Assembly: GCA_020638465.1 (NCBI GenBank)
Contig: JACKIM010000001.1
Coordinates: forward strand, 744,001-808,000
Direction: 5' to 3'
Length of the DNA: 64,000 nucleotides
DNA from: Geminicoccaceae bacterium
GTDB taxonomy: Bacteria > Pseudomonadota > Alphaproteobacteria > Geminicoccales > Geminicoccaceae
Both the position numbers and the translations under genes were made by a program. Every line of letters starts with the position of its first letter. Position 1 is the stretch's first letter. A model generated the notes under the pieces. The model was given only the letters and a program-made list of their open reading frames with translations. It had not been told where the DNA came from and searched no databases. Below, in pieces: positions 9,396-18,355 of this stretch.

Positions 9396-9938
9396 TCATC
9401 TCCCGTCATCCTCTCTGCTTACAACCGGATCGGGCTTGCGGGCTTTCCCCGCTTTCCGGATCAAATCCTCGCTCACCTCAAGACGCGCCTTGCGGACATC
9501 AGACAACGGCAACTCAACCACGCCATCCTCACAATTCAGCCGCAACTGCCCTCCATCGCCAACCAGAGCCAGGAGTTCCCCCTTGAAACGCCTGCGACCA
9601 TTGACCGGAGTCCCGGTCTCAACCCGGATGCCATGACCAACAAAACGCACAAAATCTGCCTTGCGAACCAAGGGACGGTCGAGTCCCGGAGAACTCACCT
9701 CCAAGGTATATCGCCCCGGAATGGGATCCTCCACATCAAGAACTGCGGACAGGGCATGACTGATCTCGACACAATCCTCAACCGTCATCGACCGACGATG
9801 GTCCACTGGCTCGGCCATGACCTGGAGCGTCCTTTTCGAACCACCGATCATGCGAGCCACAACCAGATCATAACCGAGATCGGACAATACCGGTTGCAAC
9901 AGCTTTTCGATTTCGCTGAAAGCGTCGATTCCTGACAT
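9396..9938 (-). CDS. rimP: Ribosome maturation factor RimP
   Basis: The protein has about 180 residues from MSGIDAFSE. RimP signatures include YDLVVARMIGGSKRTLQVMAE and RYTLEVSSPGLDRPL, followed by the Sm-like C-terminal domain. It is needed for 30S assembly. An upstream in-frame ATG at 9983 would put the first codons inside a strong hairpin, and the extra residues do not look like RimP, so the start at 9938 is preferred. The hairpin 9 bases upstream is described separately. Confidence 0.95.
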   Translation of the reverse strand: MSGIDAFSEIEKLLQPVLSDLGYDLVVARMIGGSKRTLQVMAEPVDHRRSMTVEDCVEISHALSAVLDVEDPIPGRYTLEVSSPGLDRPLVRKADFVRFVGHGIRVETGTPVNGRRRFKGELLALVGDGGQLRLNCEDGVVELPLSDVRKARLEVSEDLIRKAGKARKPDPVVSREDDGR

Positions 9939-9946
9939 CACCCCAC

Positions 9947-9978
9947 AACAAAAAAGAGCGGGCGTCGACCCACTCTTT
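9947..9978 (-). terminator. Terminator-like hairpin between trmB and rimP
   Basis: On the minus strand, 10-bp arms (AAAGAGTGGG and CCCGCTCTTT, including one G-T pair) enclose a 6-base loop and run into a T-rich tail. It fits a factor-independent terminator after trmB, about 60 bases past that stop. It ends only about 9 bases before the rimP ATG, so it would also shape the rimP leader. Confidence 0.7.
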
Positions 9979-10038
9979 ACCATTTCCGTGCTTGTCTGAC
10001 GACGCCCTTATGCTCCGAATCGAGCGTTGGCGCAACCC

Positions 10039-10767
10039 CTAAACCTGATGCCGCGCCACCCGCCCGAAACGCAGGAACACGGGAGGGCGGTTCTCCCTTA
10101 CAGCCTTTTCCTCGTATCGTGTCGGCGGCCAATCATCACCCCGCTCGCGCCAGTCCGCAGGGCGCTCTGCCTGCCATTCGAAACCGGGCGCCCGCAACAT
10201 CACCTCAAGAATCCATTGGCGATAGTCTGCATGATCCGTGGCAATCCGCAACAATCCACCGGACCGCATAACCCGGGCGACCTCGGAAATCACGGCATCA
10301 CAGACAATCCGCCGCTTCCAGTGCCGGCGTTTCGGCCATGGATCGGGAAACAGGATGAAAACCCGCTCCACACTCCGTTCGGGAAGTGCGGCCAGCAGAA
10401 GGCGGGCATCGTCGACGACAACCCGAACATTCTTCAGGTCGTCGCTTTCGATATGCTGGAGCAATTTGACCACACCACCCATGAACGGCTCGACACCGAT
10501 GAAGCCGACATCCGGGTTGTTGGCAGCCTGCCATGCGAGATGCTCACCGCCACCGAAGCCGATCTCCAGCCATAGCCGCTCCGGAAGATGGACAAGCCTG
10601 CCGTCTTCGGGAATGTCGAGACGCAGCTTCGGCAACATTGTCTCAAGCCGCGCCTTCTGGACCGGGCGCAGCCGCGGCGCAAGATGCCGGCCATAGACCT
10701 GCCGTCGAACTCCCGTATTCAGTTGAAGGCTCGCTTCAGCTCGTCGACGAGGTCGGTCCGCTCCCAC
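10039..10767 (-). CDS. trmB: tRNA (guanine-N7-)-methyltransferase
   Basis: The protein has 242 residues. It shows the SAM-binding motif WLEIGFGGGEHLAW and the TrmB signature ILFPDPWPKRRHWKRR. It methylates G46 in the tRNA variable loop. The only long start is a GTG at 10767, which overlaps the end of metK by 49 bases. The conserved part begins around VYGRHLAPRL, so the true start is uncertain. A terminator-like hairpin follows. Confidence 0.95.
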   Translation of the reverse strand: MGADRPRRRAEASLQLNTGVRRQVYGRHLAPRLRPVQKARLETMLPKLRLDIPEDGRLVHLPERLWLEIGFGGGEHLAWQAANNPDVGFIGVEPFMGGVVKLLQHIESDDLKNVRVVVDDARLLLAALPERSVERVFILFPDPWPKRRHWKRRIVCDAVISEVARVMRSGGLLRIATDHADYRQWILEVMLRAPGFEWQAERPADWRERGDDWPPTRYEEKAVRENRPPVFLRFGRVARHQV

Positions 10768-11870
10768 GAAAAGCCGCCATCGGGCGTAGGCTCACGACCG
10801 AAATGACCATAGGCTGCGCTGGGCGCATAGATCGGACGGTTGAGCTGCAACCGCTCGCGAATACCGCGTTGCGACAGGTTGATCTCACCGAGCACCTTGA
10901 CCAGACGTGCCTCATCGACCCGCCCCGTGCCGTAGGTGTCGACATGGATTGACAGCGGCTGCGCCACACCGATCGCATAGGAAAGTTGGATCATGCAGCG
11001 GCTGGCCAGACCGGCAGCGACGACGTTCTTGGCCAGATGACGGGCAGCGTAGGCGGCCGAGCGATCGACCTTGGTCGGATCCTTGCCGGAAAAGGCGCCT
11101 CCACCATGAGGTGCCGCGCCGCCATAGGTGTCAACGATGATCTTGCGACCGGTCAGACCGGCATCACCATCCGGCCCGCCGATAATGAACTGGCCCGTGG
11201 GATTGATGTACCAGACTGTCTCATCCGACAGCCAACCCTCGGGCAGGGCCTTGAGCACGTAAGGTTTCACGACCTCCTGCACACGTTCCTGGCTGACGTC
11301 GGCTCCATGCTGGGTCGAGACGACCACGGACGTGACACCGACCGGCTTGCCGTTCACGTAGCGAACGGTGATCTGGCTCTTGGAATCGGGGCCGAGTTCC
11401 GGTGCATGTCCCGACTTGCGTGCCTCGGCCATGGACCGGAGTATCCTGTGTGAAAACTGGATCGGGGCCGGCATCAGTTCCGGTGTCTCATCGCACGCAT
11501 AGCCGAACATGATGCCCTGATCACCGGCGCCATCACGATCGACGCCCATGGCGATATCGCCTGACTGGGCGTGCAGCAGTACATCGACCTGTGCATGCTT
11601 CCAGTGAAATCCGTCCTGCTCGTAACCGATATCGCGAACGGCCTCACGGGCCGCCTCCTCGATCCGCTCACGGGTGATGTCCGCGGGTCCCCGAACCTCG
11701 CCGGCGATGACGATGCGATTGGTGGTGGTCAGCGTTTCCGCCGCGACACGAGAATTGGGATCCCCGGCAAGGAACAGGTCGACGATTTCGTCGGAAATAC
11801 GGTCACAGACCTTGTCGGGATGCCCTTCCGAGACGGACTCGCTCGTGAACAGGTAATCGGATTGCGACAT
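10719..11870 (-). CDS. metK: S-adenosylmethionine synthase
   Basis: The protein has about 383 residues from MSQSDYLFTSESVSEGHPDK. It has the ATP-binding GHPDK, the DGAGDQGIMFG loop and the GGGAFSGKDPTKVDRS signature. It makes SAM from methionine and ATP, and SAM feeds the adjacent methyltransferase TrmB. The longer frame to 11993 is rejected because the family always begins near SESVSEGHPDK. A leader of about 100 bases with a large hairpin precedes it. Confidence 0.98.
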   Translation of the reverse strand: MSQSDYLFTSESVSEGHPDKVCDRISDEIVDLFLAGDPNSRVAAETLTTTNRIVIAGEVRGPADITRERIEEAAREAVRDIGYEQDGFHWKHAQVDVLLHAQSGDIAMGVDRDGAGDQGIMFGYACDETPELMPAPIQFSHRILRSMAEARKSGHAPELGPDSKSQITVRYVNGKPVGVTSVVVSTQHGADVSQERVQEVVKPYVLKALPEGWLSDETVWYINPTGQFIIGGPDGDAGLTGRKIIVDTYGGAAPHGGGAFSGKDPTKVDRSAAYAARHLAKNVVAAGLASRCMIQLSYAIGVAQPLSIHVDTYGTGRVDEARLVKVLGEINLSQRGIRERLQLNRPIYAPSAAYGHFGREPTPDGGFSWERTDLVDELKRAFN

Positions 11871-11895
11871 GATGAGAGGCCCTTCCGCCCTTATA

Positions 11896-11938
11896 GCAGG
11901 TGGTCGTAATGCCCGGTTGATGGGGAATGGCCACCTGC
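11896..11938 (-). promoter_or_regulatory. Hairpin in the metK leader
   Basis: Perfect 8-bp arms GCAGGTGG (minus strand) and CCACCTGC enclose a 27-base loop, starting 26 bases upstream of the metK ATG. I do not recognise any of the known SAM riboswitch classes in it. It could be an uncharacterised leader structure or simply an accessory stem. Confidence 0.4.
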
Positions 11939-11971
11939 CGGATTGCGGGTCGTGGCCGTGACGACGACGCC

Positions 11972-12001
11972 CTTTAAGACCAAGAAGGTGCATGCGGTCA
12001 A
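11972..12001 (-). promoter_or_regulatory. metK: Possible metK promoter
   Basis: On the minus strand TTGACC (11996-12001) and TTAAAG (11972-11977) are separated by 18 bases. The -35 match is good and the -10 match weak. It would give a leader of about 95-100 bases containing the hairpin. Confidence 0.3.
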
Positions 12002-12056
12002 GAATGGCCGGCAGACGATTTCATCGAACAAAATCCATCGACCGCGCAACATACCC

Positions 12057-13592
12057 TCATGCATCCTTCCGAGGAACGATGATGGCGGCCAGCAACCCCA
12101 GCAATGGAAGCAGCCAAGCCAGCAGCGGCCAGCGGGCAACGGGGGGAGGAACGACCAGGGCGGGCGGCAGCGCGACATCCAACACACCCATTTCCCCCAG
12201 CCCCAGTTCGCCGACCACCCGACCATAGGCATCCGTCACCACCGAAATACCCGTATTGGCAGCACGAACGAGGGGAAGTCCGCTTTCGACCGACCGCATC
12301 CTTGCCATGGCAAGATGCTGATACGGTCCCGAACTTATTCCGAACCATGCATCGTTGGTGACGTTCAGGATCCAGCGCGCCCGACCGCTGCCATCGGTCG
12401 CCCTGCCGGGGAAGACAGCCTCGAAGCAGACCAGCGGACTGAACGGTTCCACATCCTCGACCTCGATGGTGTGTCGCTTCGCACCAGGCTGGAAGTCGAT
12501 ACTGCCAACCGCCAGTGCATCCAACCCGACCCTCCCCAACAATGAACGGAACGGGAGAAATTCTCCGAATGGTACCAGGTTCACCTTGTCATAACGGGCA
12601 CGAACAATGCCGTTGCGGTCGATGACATAGACGCTGTTGTTGAGGATCGGCGGCTTGCTGTCGAAGTCGATGTGATCAGCGCCGACAATCGCGAGCCGCC
12701 CCCCGCCGATGGCCCCGGCCACCATGCGTCGGGCGGTCTCGTCGTCATCGAGGCGATAGGGCACCGAGCTTTCCGGCCAGATGAGCAGATCGTAGCGGCC
12801 GGGCAGGTTGGAGAGCTCGATATGGCGCATGAACCATCCGCGTCTGAGCTCCGGATCCCATTTGTGGTGCTGGGCGATATCGGGCTGGACGAGACGCAGG
12901 CCGAGCATCGGATCCTCGCCGAGGGCCAGGTGATCGAGCCGCTGGTGACCGACCGTGAAGAGGATCGCCGTCAGCGCCACGACACCGGCAAGCCGGCCCC
13001 AGTGACGCTGTGCCAGCGACAAGCCCGCAACCATCGGTACCAGCAGGGTCAGGAAACTCGCACCCGGCACACCGACCCATGCGATCAACTGGTAGAGAGA
13101 GTCGCTGAATGCCAGGGCGATGGCCGGCGGATTCCACGGGAACTGGGTGCCGAATGCGCCACGGAACAGATCGGTCAGGGGCCACGCGGACGCGAGCACG
13201 AGGACCGAGGCGAGCACGCTGCGCCGAGCAAGACGTGCGAACAGGGCCAGAATCGAGGCGTTGATCGTCGAAAGGACCACCGCCAGCCCGACCACGCCCG
13301 GCACGGCCAGCGCTCCAAAACGTTCGGCATCGGCAAAAAAGGCTATCCCCACCCAGTAGAGGCCGGCCAGGAAATAGCCAAAGGCGAACGACCAGACGAC
13401 AAGGAACGAATCCCACGCTCGCTCGGCACGATGAAAATGCCAGGCAAGGAATGCGAAGACGAGAAACGCCGGGAACAGATGCAGGGGCGGCAATGCCGCA
13501 ACAGCAACTGCCCCCGCAAGAAACAGGCCCGCGCCCAGCTTCCATCCGGTTCGTCGCGGTGCGGGCCGAATGTCGCTGTTAATGATCGCCAT
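12057..13592 (-). CDS. lnt: Apolipoprotein N-acyltransferase
   Basis: The protein has 511 residues. The N-terminal ~210 residues form several membrane helices, and the C-terminal part is a carbon-nitrogen hydrolase domain. The catalytic triad is visible as Glu in LIWPESSVPY, Lys in YDKVNLVPFGE and Cys in SPLVCFEAVFPG. It adds the third acyl chain to lipoproteins in the inner membrane. Its start overlaps the end of corC by 14 bases. The ybeY-corC-lnt order is conserved. Confidence 0.97.
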   Translation of the reverse strand: MAIINSDIRPAPRRTGWKLGAGLFLAGAVAVAALPPLHLFPAFLVFAFLAWHFHRAERAWDSFLVVWSFAFGYFLAGLYWVGIAFFADAERFGALAVPGVVGLAVVLSTINASILALFARLARRSVLASVLVLASAWPLTDLFRGAFGTQFPWNPPAIALAFSDSLYQLIAWVGVPGASFLTLLVPMVAGLSLAQRHWGRLAGVVALTAILFTVGHQRLDHLALGEDPMLGLRLVQPDIAQHHKWDPELRRGWFMRHIELSNLPGRYDLLIWPESSVPYRLDDDETARRMVAGAIGGGRLAIVGADHIDFDSKPPILNNSVYVIDRNGIVRARYDKVNLVPFGEFLPFRSLLGRVGLDALAVGSIDFQPGAKRHTIEVEDVEPFSPLVCFEAVFPGRATDGSGRARWILNVTNDAWFGISSGPYQHLAMARMRSVESGLPLVRAANTGISVVTDAYGRVVGELGLGEMGVLDVALPPALVVPPPVARWPLLAWLLPLLGLLAAIIVPRKDA

Positions 13593-14490
13593 CTGCCTCG
13601 TGCGTATCGCCGGGTGTTCCCGGCATCACTCGTACCCGCTTGATCCGCCGGGGATCGGCATCGAGGATCTCGAACACCGGGCCTGCCGGGTGCACGACCT
13701 TTTCGCCGACGGCCGGCACCCTGTCGACAAGTGTGAAGATCACACCGGCCAGAGTGTCGACCTCGTCACGATCGTCGTCCTCCAGCAGCGACAGACCGAG
13801 CCGTTCCTCCAGTTCATCGATGTCGAGCCGGGCATCCGCCTCGAAGGAACCGTCTGTACCGTCAACCAGGTGTTCGGGCTCGGGCTCGGCATGTTCGTCA
13901 TGCATGTCGCCGAGGATTTCCTGAACGAGATCCTCCACGGTGACAAGACCGTCGGTGCCGCCGAATTCATCCACCACCACCGCCATGTGCGTGCGCGTGT
14001 CACGCATCTCCAACAGCAGGTCGAGAACCCGCATGGATGGCGGCACGACCATGACCGGGCGCATGATCGCAGCAAGTTCGAACCGCTCGCCATCGCCCCA
14101 GAACGGGAGAATATCCCGAATATGAACAATACCCGCAACGTCATCGAGATTGTCGCGATAGACGATGAGCCTCGAATGTCCGCGTTCGCCGAAAGCCGTC
14201 ACCAGTTCTGTTAGGGTGGTGGCAATCTCGATGGCGCGAATGTCGCTTCTCGGCACCATGACGTCATCGACGCGCAACTCGCCGAAGCTCAGGGCGTTGA
14301 GCAGCAATTCACGCTCTTCAGCTGTGAATTGCTGCTCATCGGGCGTATCTCCCTCTTCCTCGATCAGATCCTCAAGGGTCTCGCGCAGGCCATTGTTTTC
14401 ACCATCGCCCTTGCCGAGGCCACGCAGGCGGCGCAGCAAGGTGTCTAGCAGTGACGGCGACCTTTCCTCATTCCTCGGAAGCTGTTTCAT
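13579..14490 (-). CDS. corC: CorC/HlyC-family CBS domain protein
   Basis: The protein has 303 residues. Tandem CBS domains (about 65-190; VMVPRSDIRAIEI, VVDEFGGTDGLVTVEDLVQEI) are followed by a CorC/transporter-associated domain (ARLDIDELEERLGL). It lacks the DUF21 membrane domain, as E. coli CorC/YbeX does. Family members are linked to Mg/Co efflux and ribosome function; the role here is inferred. Its ATG overlaps the ybeY stop (ATGA). Confidence 0.92.
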   Translation of the reverse strand: MKQLPRNEERSPSLLDTLLRRLRGLGKGDGENNGLRETLEDLIEEEGDTPDEQQFTAEERELLLNALSFGELRVDDVMVPRSDIRAIEIATTLTELVTAFGERGHSRLIVYRDNLDDVAGIVHIRDILPFWGDGERFELAAIMRPVMVVPPSMRVLDLLLEMRDTRTHMAVVVDEFGGTDGLVTVEDLVQEILGDMHDEHAEPEPEHLVDGTDGSFEADARLDIDELEERLGLSLLEDDDRDEVDTLAGVIFTLVDRVPAVGEKVVHPAGPVFEILDADPRRIKRVRVMPGTPGDTHEADGDH

Positions 14491-15020
14491 GATAGCGGTT
14501 CTTCGCTGGTTTCCAGCAGTGCCGTGCCGGCATAGGGATCGGCAAATCCGAGTTGGCCGAGAATGCGCCGCTCCGCGCCTTCCATCTCGTCGGCTTCGGC
14601 ATCTTCGATATGATCGTGACCCGCCAGATGCAACAGGCCGTGGACAACCATGTGGGCCAGATGCGCATCGGCACCAATGCCGGCGGCTTCCGCCTCATCG
14701 CGTACGGTCTCCCACGCCACGACAATATCGCCAAGCAGCACCGGCCCCGCCGACGGCCAGTCCTCATCGTCACCCACGCCCGGAAAGGACAGGACATTGG
14801 TGGGTTTGTCCTTGCCACGCCAGCGCGCATTGAGCTCGCGGATCGACGCGTCATCGGTCAGAATAATGCCGAGTTCGACGCGTTCGCGGACGTCATCGGG
14901 AAGTTCGAGCAAAGCCGCACGCGCAATATCAGCGCAGAAGGCCTCAGGATCGGTGACGGTCACGTTCCAGCCTGCGGCCTCGACCGTCACCTCGATAGAC
15001 TGACTGCAATCTTCATCCAT
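14487..15020 (-). CDS. ybeY: Endoribonuclease YbeY
   Basis: This zinc-dependent RNase acts in 16S rRNA maturation and 70S quality control. The metal motif HMVVHGLLHLAGHDH (H-x3-H-x5-H) is intact. The start is ATG at 15020 (MDEDCSQSIEV), preceded by AGAGGA; the longer GTG start at 15038 is less likely. The gene overlaps corC by four bases and follows phoH, a partner gene in most proteobacteria. Confidence 0.96.
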   Translation of the reverse strand: MDEDCSQSIEVTVEAAGWNVTVTDPEAFCADIARAALLELPDDVRERVELGIILTDDASIRELNARWRGKDKPTNVLSFPGVGDDEDWPSAGPVLLGDIVVAWETVRDEAEAAGIGADAHLAHMVVHGLLHLAGHDHIEDAEADEMEGAERRILGQLGFADPYAGTALLETSEEPLS

Positions 15021-15064
15021 GAATTCCTCTGATGGCACCCTCGCGGATACCGTCGCGCTCCCTT

Positions 15065-16042
15065 TCAGTTCTGGTTGTTTCCAATGGCGGGCGGAGACGG
15101 ATCCCCTCCCTCGTAGGCTTCGACGATGCGGGCGACCAGTGGGTGTCGGACCACATCGCCGCGATCAAAACGAACCGTGGCGATCCCCGGTATGGTTTCC
15201 AGCCGCTCGACGGCATCGACAAGCCCCGAACGCATTCCATGAGGCAGATCGACCTGACTGGGGTCGCCTGTCACGACCATGCGGGAACCGTCACCGAGAC
15301 GGGTGAGGAACATCTTCATCTGTGCCGCCGTCGCATTCTGAGCTTCGTCCAGAATAACATAGGCATTCGACAATGTCCGTCCGCGCATGAACGCCAGAGG
15401 AGCAATTTCGATCTGGCCACTGTCAAACCGCTGCACCAGCTTTCCTTCGGGCAGCATGTCATGCAGGGCGTCGTAGAGTGGCCGCAGGTAGGGGTCGACC
15501 TTCTCCTTGAGATCGCCCGGCAGGAAGCCCAGCCGCTCGCCGGCCTCCACGGCCGGCCTCGAAAGGATCAGCCTGTCGATGCGCCGTTCCTTGAGCATCG
15601 CCACCGCTGCCGCCACCGCGAGATAGGTCTTGCCCGTACCCGCCGGTCCCAGCGCGAACACCAGATCATGGCGCTCCAGCGCCGACAGATAGGCCGCCTG
15701 GTTGGGTGACCGAGGCTTGACCGCGCGCCGCTCGGTCTTGAAATGACGGCGATCGTCGAGGCTGACGGGATGGTCCCCCACGACCATGCGCAACGCGGCG
15801 TCGACATCCTCATGGCCGATCACATGCCCCTGTTCGAGCAGGCTGTAGAGTGACTGCAGCACATCTGCCGCCGCGGCGACATCGCCATCGGCCTCGCCCT
15901 GAATGAAGACCTCGTTGCCTCGGGTAACGAGACTCACGGACAGGCGCTGCTCGATCCGGGCCACATTCATGTGATGCTGACCGAACAACATCGCGCAAAT
16001 ACCATTGTCGGCGAAACTGAGCCTCCGGCTCGCTCCGTTCAT
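15065..16042 (-). CDS. phoH: PhoH-like ATPase (YbeZ)
   Basis: The protein has about 325 residues from MNGASRRLSFADN. A short KH-like N terminus precedes the PhoH P-loop ATPase with Walker A FALGPAGTGKTYLA and Walker B region AYVILDEAQNAT. YbeZ interacts with YbeY in ribosome and RNA maturation (family knowledge). The longer frame into miaB is only an open frame. The start lies 24 bases after the miaB stop. Confidence 0.95.
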   Translation of the reverse strand: MNGASRRLSFADNGICAMLFGQHHMNVARIEQRLSVSLVTRGNEVFIQGEADGDVAAAADVLQSLYSLLEQGHVIGHEDVDAALRMVVGDHPVSLDDRRHFKTERRAVKPRSPNQAAYLSALERHDLVFALGPAGTGKTYLAVAAAVAMLKERRIDRLILSRPAVEAGERLGFLPGDLKEKVDPYLRPLYDALHDMLPEGKLVQRFDSGQIEIAPLAFMRGRTLSNAYVILDEAQNATAAQMKMFLTRLGDGSRMVVTGDPSQVDLPHGMRSGLVDAVERLETIPGIATVRFDRGDVVRHPLVARIVEAYEGGDPSPPAIGNNQN

Positions 16043-16065
16043 GTCCGCCTTGGGTGCTGGTATCG

Positions 16066-17448
16066 TCAGGCTCCAGGCTCCTCTTTTGCGATGTTCCGTT
16101 CCGCCCGCTCGCCGGCGAGACTGTGGGGATTGCGGGCGACGATGGTCACATCGACGATATCGCCGATATGCGCGTCGCCATCTTCCAAATGGACCGCCTG
16201 CAGATGCGGTGTCTTGCCGACCAGTTGCCCCGGATGGCGGCCCTTTCGTTCGAGCAGGATGGCCGTGCGACATCCGACCGAAGCCGCGTTGAAGGCATCA
16301 GCCTGCTCATTCAGCAGAGACTGCAACCGCGCCAGGCGCTCGCTCTTCACCGTATCCTTCACCTGCGCGTTCATGAGTGAACCGGGCGTTCCCGGTCGCG
16401 GACTGTACTTGAAGGAAAAGGACTGGGCGAAGCCGATTTCCTCGACCAGTTTCAATGTCGCCTCGAAATCGTCGTCACGTTCGCCGGGAAAACCGACAAT
16501 GAAATCTGAAGAAAGAGCGAGATCGGGACGAACCGCACGCAATGCCTCAACAACCCGCCTGAAATCATCGGACGAATACTTGCGGTTCATGGCTCTGAGC
16601 ACGACATCCGAGCCCGATTGCACCGGCAGATGCAGGAACGGCATGAGTTGCGGGACTTCTCCATGAGCACGGATAAGGTCGTCACTCATGTCGACCGGAT
16701 GGGATGTGGTGTAGCGGATGCGCTCGAGTCCATCGATTTCGGCGAACATACGCACGAGATCGCCGAGACCGCGGCTGCGCCCCCGTGCGTCCAGCCCATG
16801 ATAGGCGTTGACGTTCTGGCCCAGAAGCGTGATCTCGCGCGCGCCAAGTGCCACCAGTCGACGGGCTTCGTCGAGCAGGTCGGTCACCGGCCGGCTCTCT
16901 TCCGCGCCGCGAGTGTAGGGCACAACACAGAAGGTGCAGAACTTGTCGCAACCTTCCTGCACAGTAAGGAAAGCGGAAACCGAACGTTCCCCGATGTCGT
17001 CCCCGACACCTCCCGCCGGCAACAGGTCGAACTTGCTTTCCACGGGAAAATCCGTGTCGACGATCGCGTTCGCCGACCGCTCGCGGCGGGCGAGCAGTTC
17101 CGGCAGCCGATGGTACGATTGAGGTCCGACCACGACATCGACGAACGGCGCGCGTGCGATCATCGCATCGCCTTCGGCCTGCGCGACGCAACCAGCCACG
17201 ACCAACAGGGTTTGCCGCCCCTCACCTTCTGCCTTGCGATCCCGCATAGCGCGTAACCGGCCCAGCTCCGAATAGACCTTCTCGGCCGCCTTTTCCCGAA
17301 TGTGACAGGTATTCAGCAGAACAAGGTCGGCATCCTGAACCGACTCGGTCCGAGCGTAACCGTGATGCGACAGAAGTCGTGCCATACGATCGGAATCGTA
17401 GACATTCATCTGACAGCCATAAGTCTTTATGAAAAGTTTTCTAAACAC
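16066..17448 (-). CDS. miaB: tRNA-2-methylthio-N6-dimethylallyladenosine synthase
   Basis: The protein has 460 residues and carries both Fe-S centres. The N-terminal domain has Cys in YGCQMNVYDS, NTCHIREKA and VAGCVAQAEG. The radical-SAM motif is CDKFCTFC, and a C-terminal TRAM domain follows (IGDIVDVTIV). It methylthiolates A37 of tRNAs. The start is a GTG (VFRKLFIKTYGC) with no obvious Shine-Dalgarno sequence. It is the first gene of the miaB-phoH-ybeY-corC-lnt run. An IS200 element lies upstream. Confidence 0.96.
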   Translation of the reverse strand: MFRKLFIKTYGCQMNVYDSDRMARLLSHHGYARTESVQDADLVLLNTCHIREKAAEKVYSELGRLRAMRDRKAEGEGRQTLLVVAGCVAQAEGDAMIARAPFVDVVVGPQSYHRLPELLARRERSANAIVDTDFPVESKFDLLPAGGVGDDIGERSVSAFLTVQEGCDKFCTFCVVPYTRGAEESRPVTDLLDEARRLVALGAREITLLGQNVNAYHGLDARGRSRGLGDLVRMFAEIDGLERIRYTTSHPVDMSDDLIRAHGEVPQLMPFLHLPVQSGSDVVLRAMNRKYSSDDFRRVVEALRAVRPDLALSSDFIVGFPGERDDDFEATLKLVEEIGFAQSFSFKYSPRPGTPGSLMNAQVKDTVKSERLARLQSLLNEQADAFNAASVGCRTAILLERKGRHPGQLVGKTPHLQAVHLEDGDAHIGDIVDVTIVARNPHSLAGERAERNIAKEEPGA

Positions 17449-17688
17449 GCGCGACGCCGACTTGCTTCAAAGGCCAGCCGTCACATAAGCAGTTCACATC
17501 GCGCGTCAAGATTGTTACCGTACCAAATGTCTGTCTGCAGACTTCAAAACAGGGATCTCAATGGCCACGATGGCCTATTCGACCACCCGGCCTTCCATAC
17601 GCTCCGCCGACACCCGATCCGAATCCAGGACGAAACAGGCGGGAGTCATGAAACAATACCATCATTACCACTTCATGAACAACCTGCA
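17449..17688. other. Upstream region of miaB
   Basis: These 240 bases between miaB and the hairpin beside the IS contain no convincing gene. The miaB promoter should lie here. Many alphaproteobacteria carry fur at this position; no fur remnant is visible. Confidence 0.5.
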
Positions 17689-17715
17689 AAGCCGGCTCCT
17701 TCGAGGAACCGGCTT
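17689..17715 (-). terminator. Terminator-like hairpin next to the IS
   Basis: AAGCCGG with TCCT forms an 11-bp stem with one mismatch around a 3-base loop, and TTTG follows on the minus strand. It is placed as if it once terminated mucR, which now has the IS between its stop codon and this hairpin. Confidence 0.55.
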
Positions 17716-17725
17716 CAGTAAATAT

Positions 17726-17744
17726 CCCCCGGCAGAGCCGGGGG
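17726..17744. repeat. IS200 left-end hairpin
   Basis: The 8-bp perfect arms CCCCCGGC/GCCGGGGG enclose an AGA loop. The stem nearly repeats at the other end of the element. Confidence 0.7.
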
Positions 17745-17823
17745 CTTTGGTTGAGAGCCGCTCAAAGCGGCGGTTTGCGGCGCTGCGCGGCCGCAATCTG
17801 TTCGCCGCCTGAAGGCGGCATGT

Positions 17824-18255
17824 TCAGGGTAACAGCGCGAGTTGATCGAGCCGGCGATCTTCCTTCTCCTGATTGCGAATGTAGTCGCGGATGACCGTTT
17901 CGTCTCGCCCGACCGTGCTGACAAAATATCCTCTTGCCCAGAAATGTTGGCCAACGAAATTGCGTCGGCGTTCGCCATAAACACGGGCTAAGTGAATGGC
18001 GCTCTTCCCTTTGATGAAGCCGACGACATTGGAGACAGCATATTTGGGGGGAATGGCGAGCATCATGTGGACGTGATCCGGTAGCAGATGACCTTCTATG
18101 ACCTTGCTCTCCTTTTGTTTGGCTAGCTGTCGAAAAACCGCGCCGAGATGTGGGCGCAGGCCTGTATACAGCGTCTTGCGTCGGCATTTCGGGATAAAGA
18201 CGACATGATATTTGCAGTCCCAAACGCTGTGACTTAGGCTCTGATACGTGTCCAT
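17824..18255 (-). CDS. tnpA: IS200/IS605-family transposase TnpA (Y1 HUH)
   Basis: The protein has 143 residues, full length for IS200 TnpA. It shows CKYHVVFIPKCRRK near the N terminus, the HUH metal motif in LPDHVHMML, and the catalytic Tyr in ARGYFVSTVG. It cuts and rejoins single-stranded DNA at hairpin-marked ends (peel-and-paste). All core residues are present, so the copy may be active. It lies in the same direction as mucR and miaB. Confidence 0.95.
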   Translation of the reverse strand: MDTYQSLSHSVWDCKYHVVFIPKCRRKTLYTGLRPHLGAVFRQLAKQKESKVIEGHLLPDHVHMMLAIPPKYAVSNVVGFIKGKSAIHLARVYGERRRNFVGQHFWARGYFVSTVGRDETVIRDYIRNQEKEDRRLDQLALLP

Positions 18256-18338
18256 CGCTGACGTTCCTTCCGTATGCGTGGTGGCAAACGAAAGAAACCC
18301 GGCGATGGACTGCCGGAAACGTCAAACTCGGGCTGCCG

Positions 18339-18355
18339 CCCCGGCATAGCCGGGG
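18339..18355. repeat. IS200 right-end hairpin
   Basis: CCCCGGC/GCCGGGG arms enclose an ATA loop. The stem matches the left-end hairpin and lies about 85 bases upstream of the tnpA start. Confidence 0.7.

Noticed and set aside
11896..11938. A known SAM riboswitch in front of metK
   Set aside because: I could not match the sequence to any known class consensus; reported only as an unassigned hairpin.
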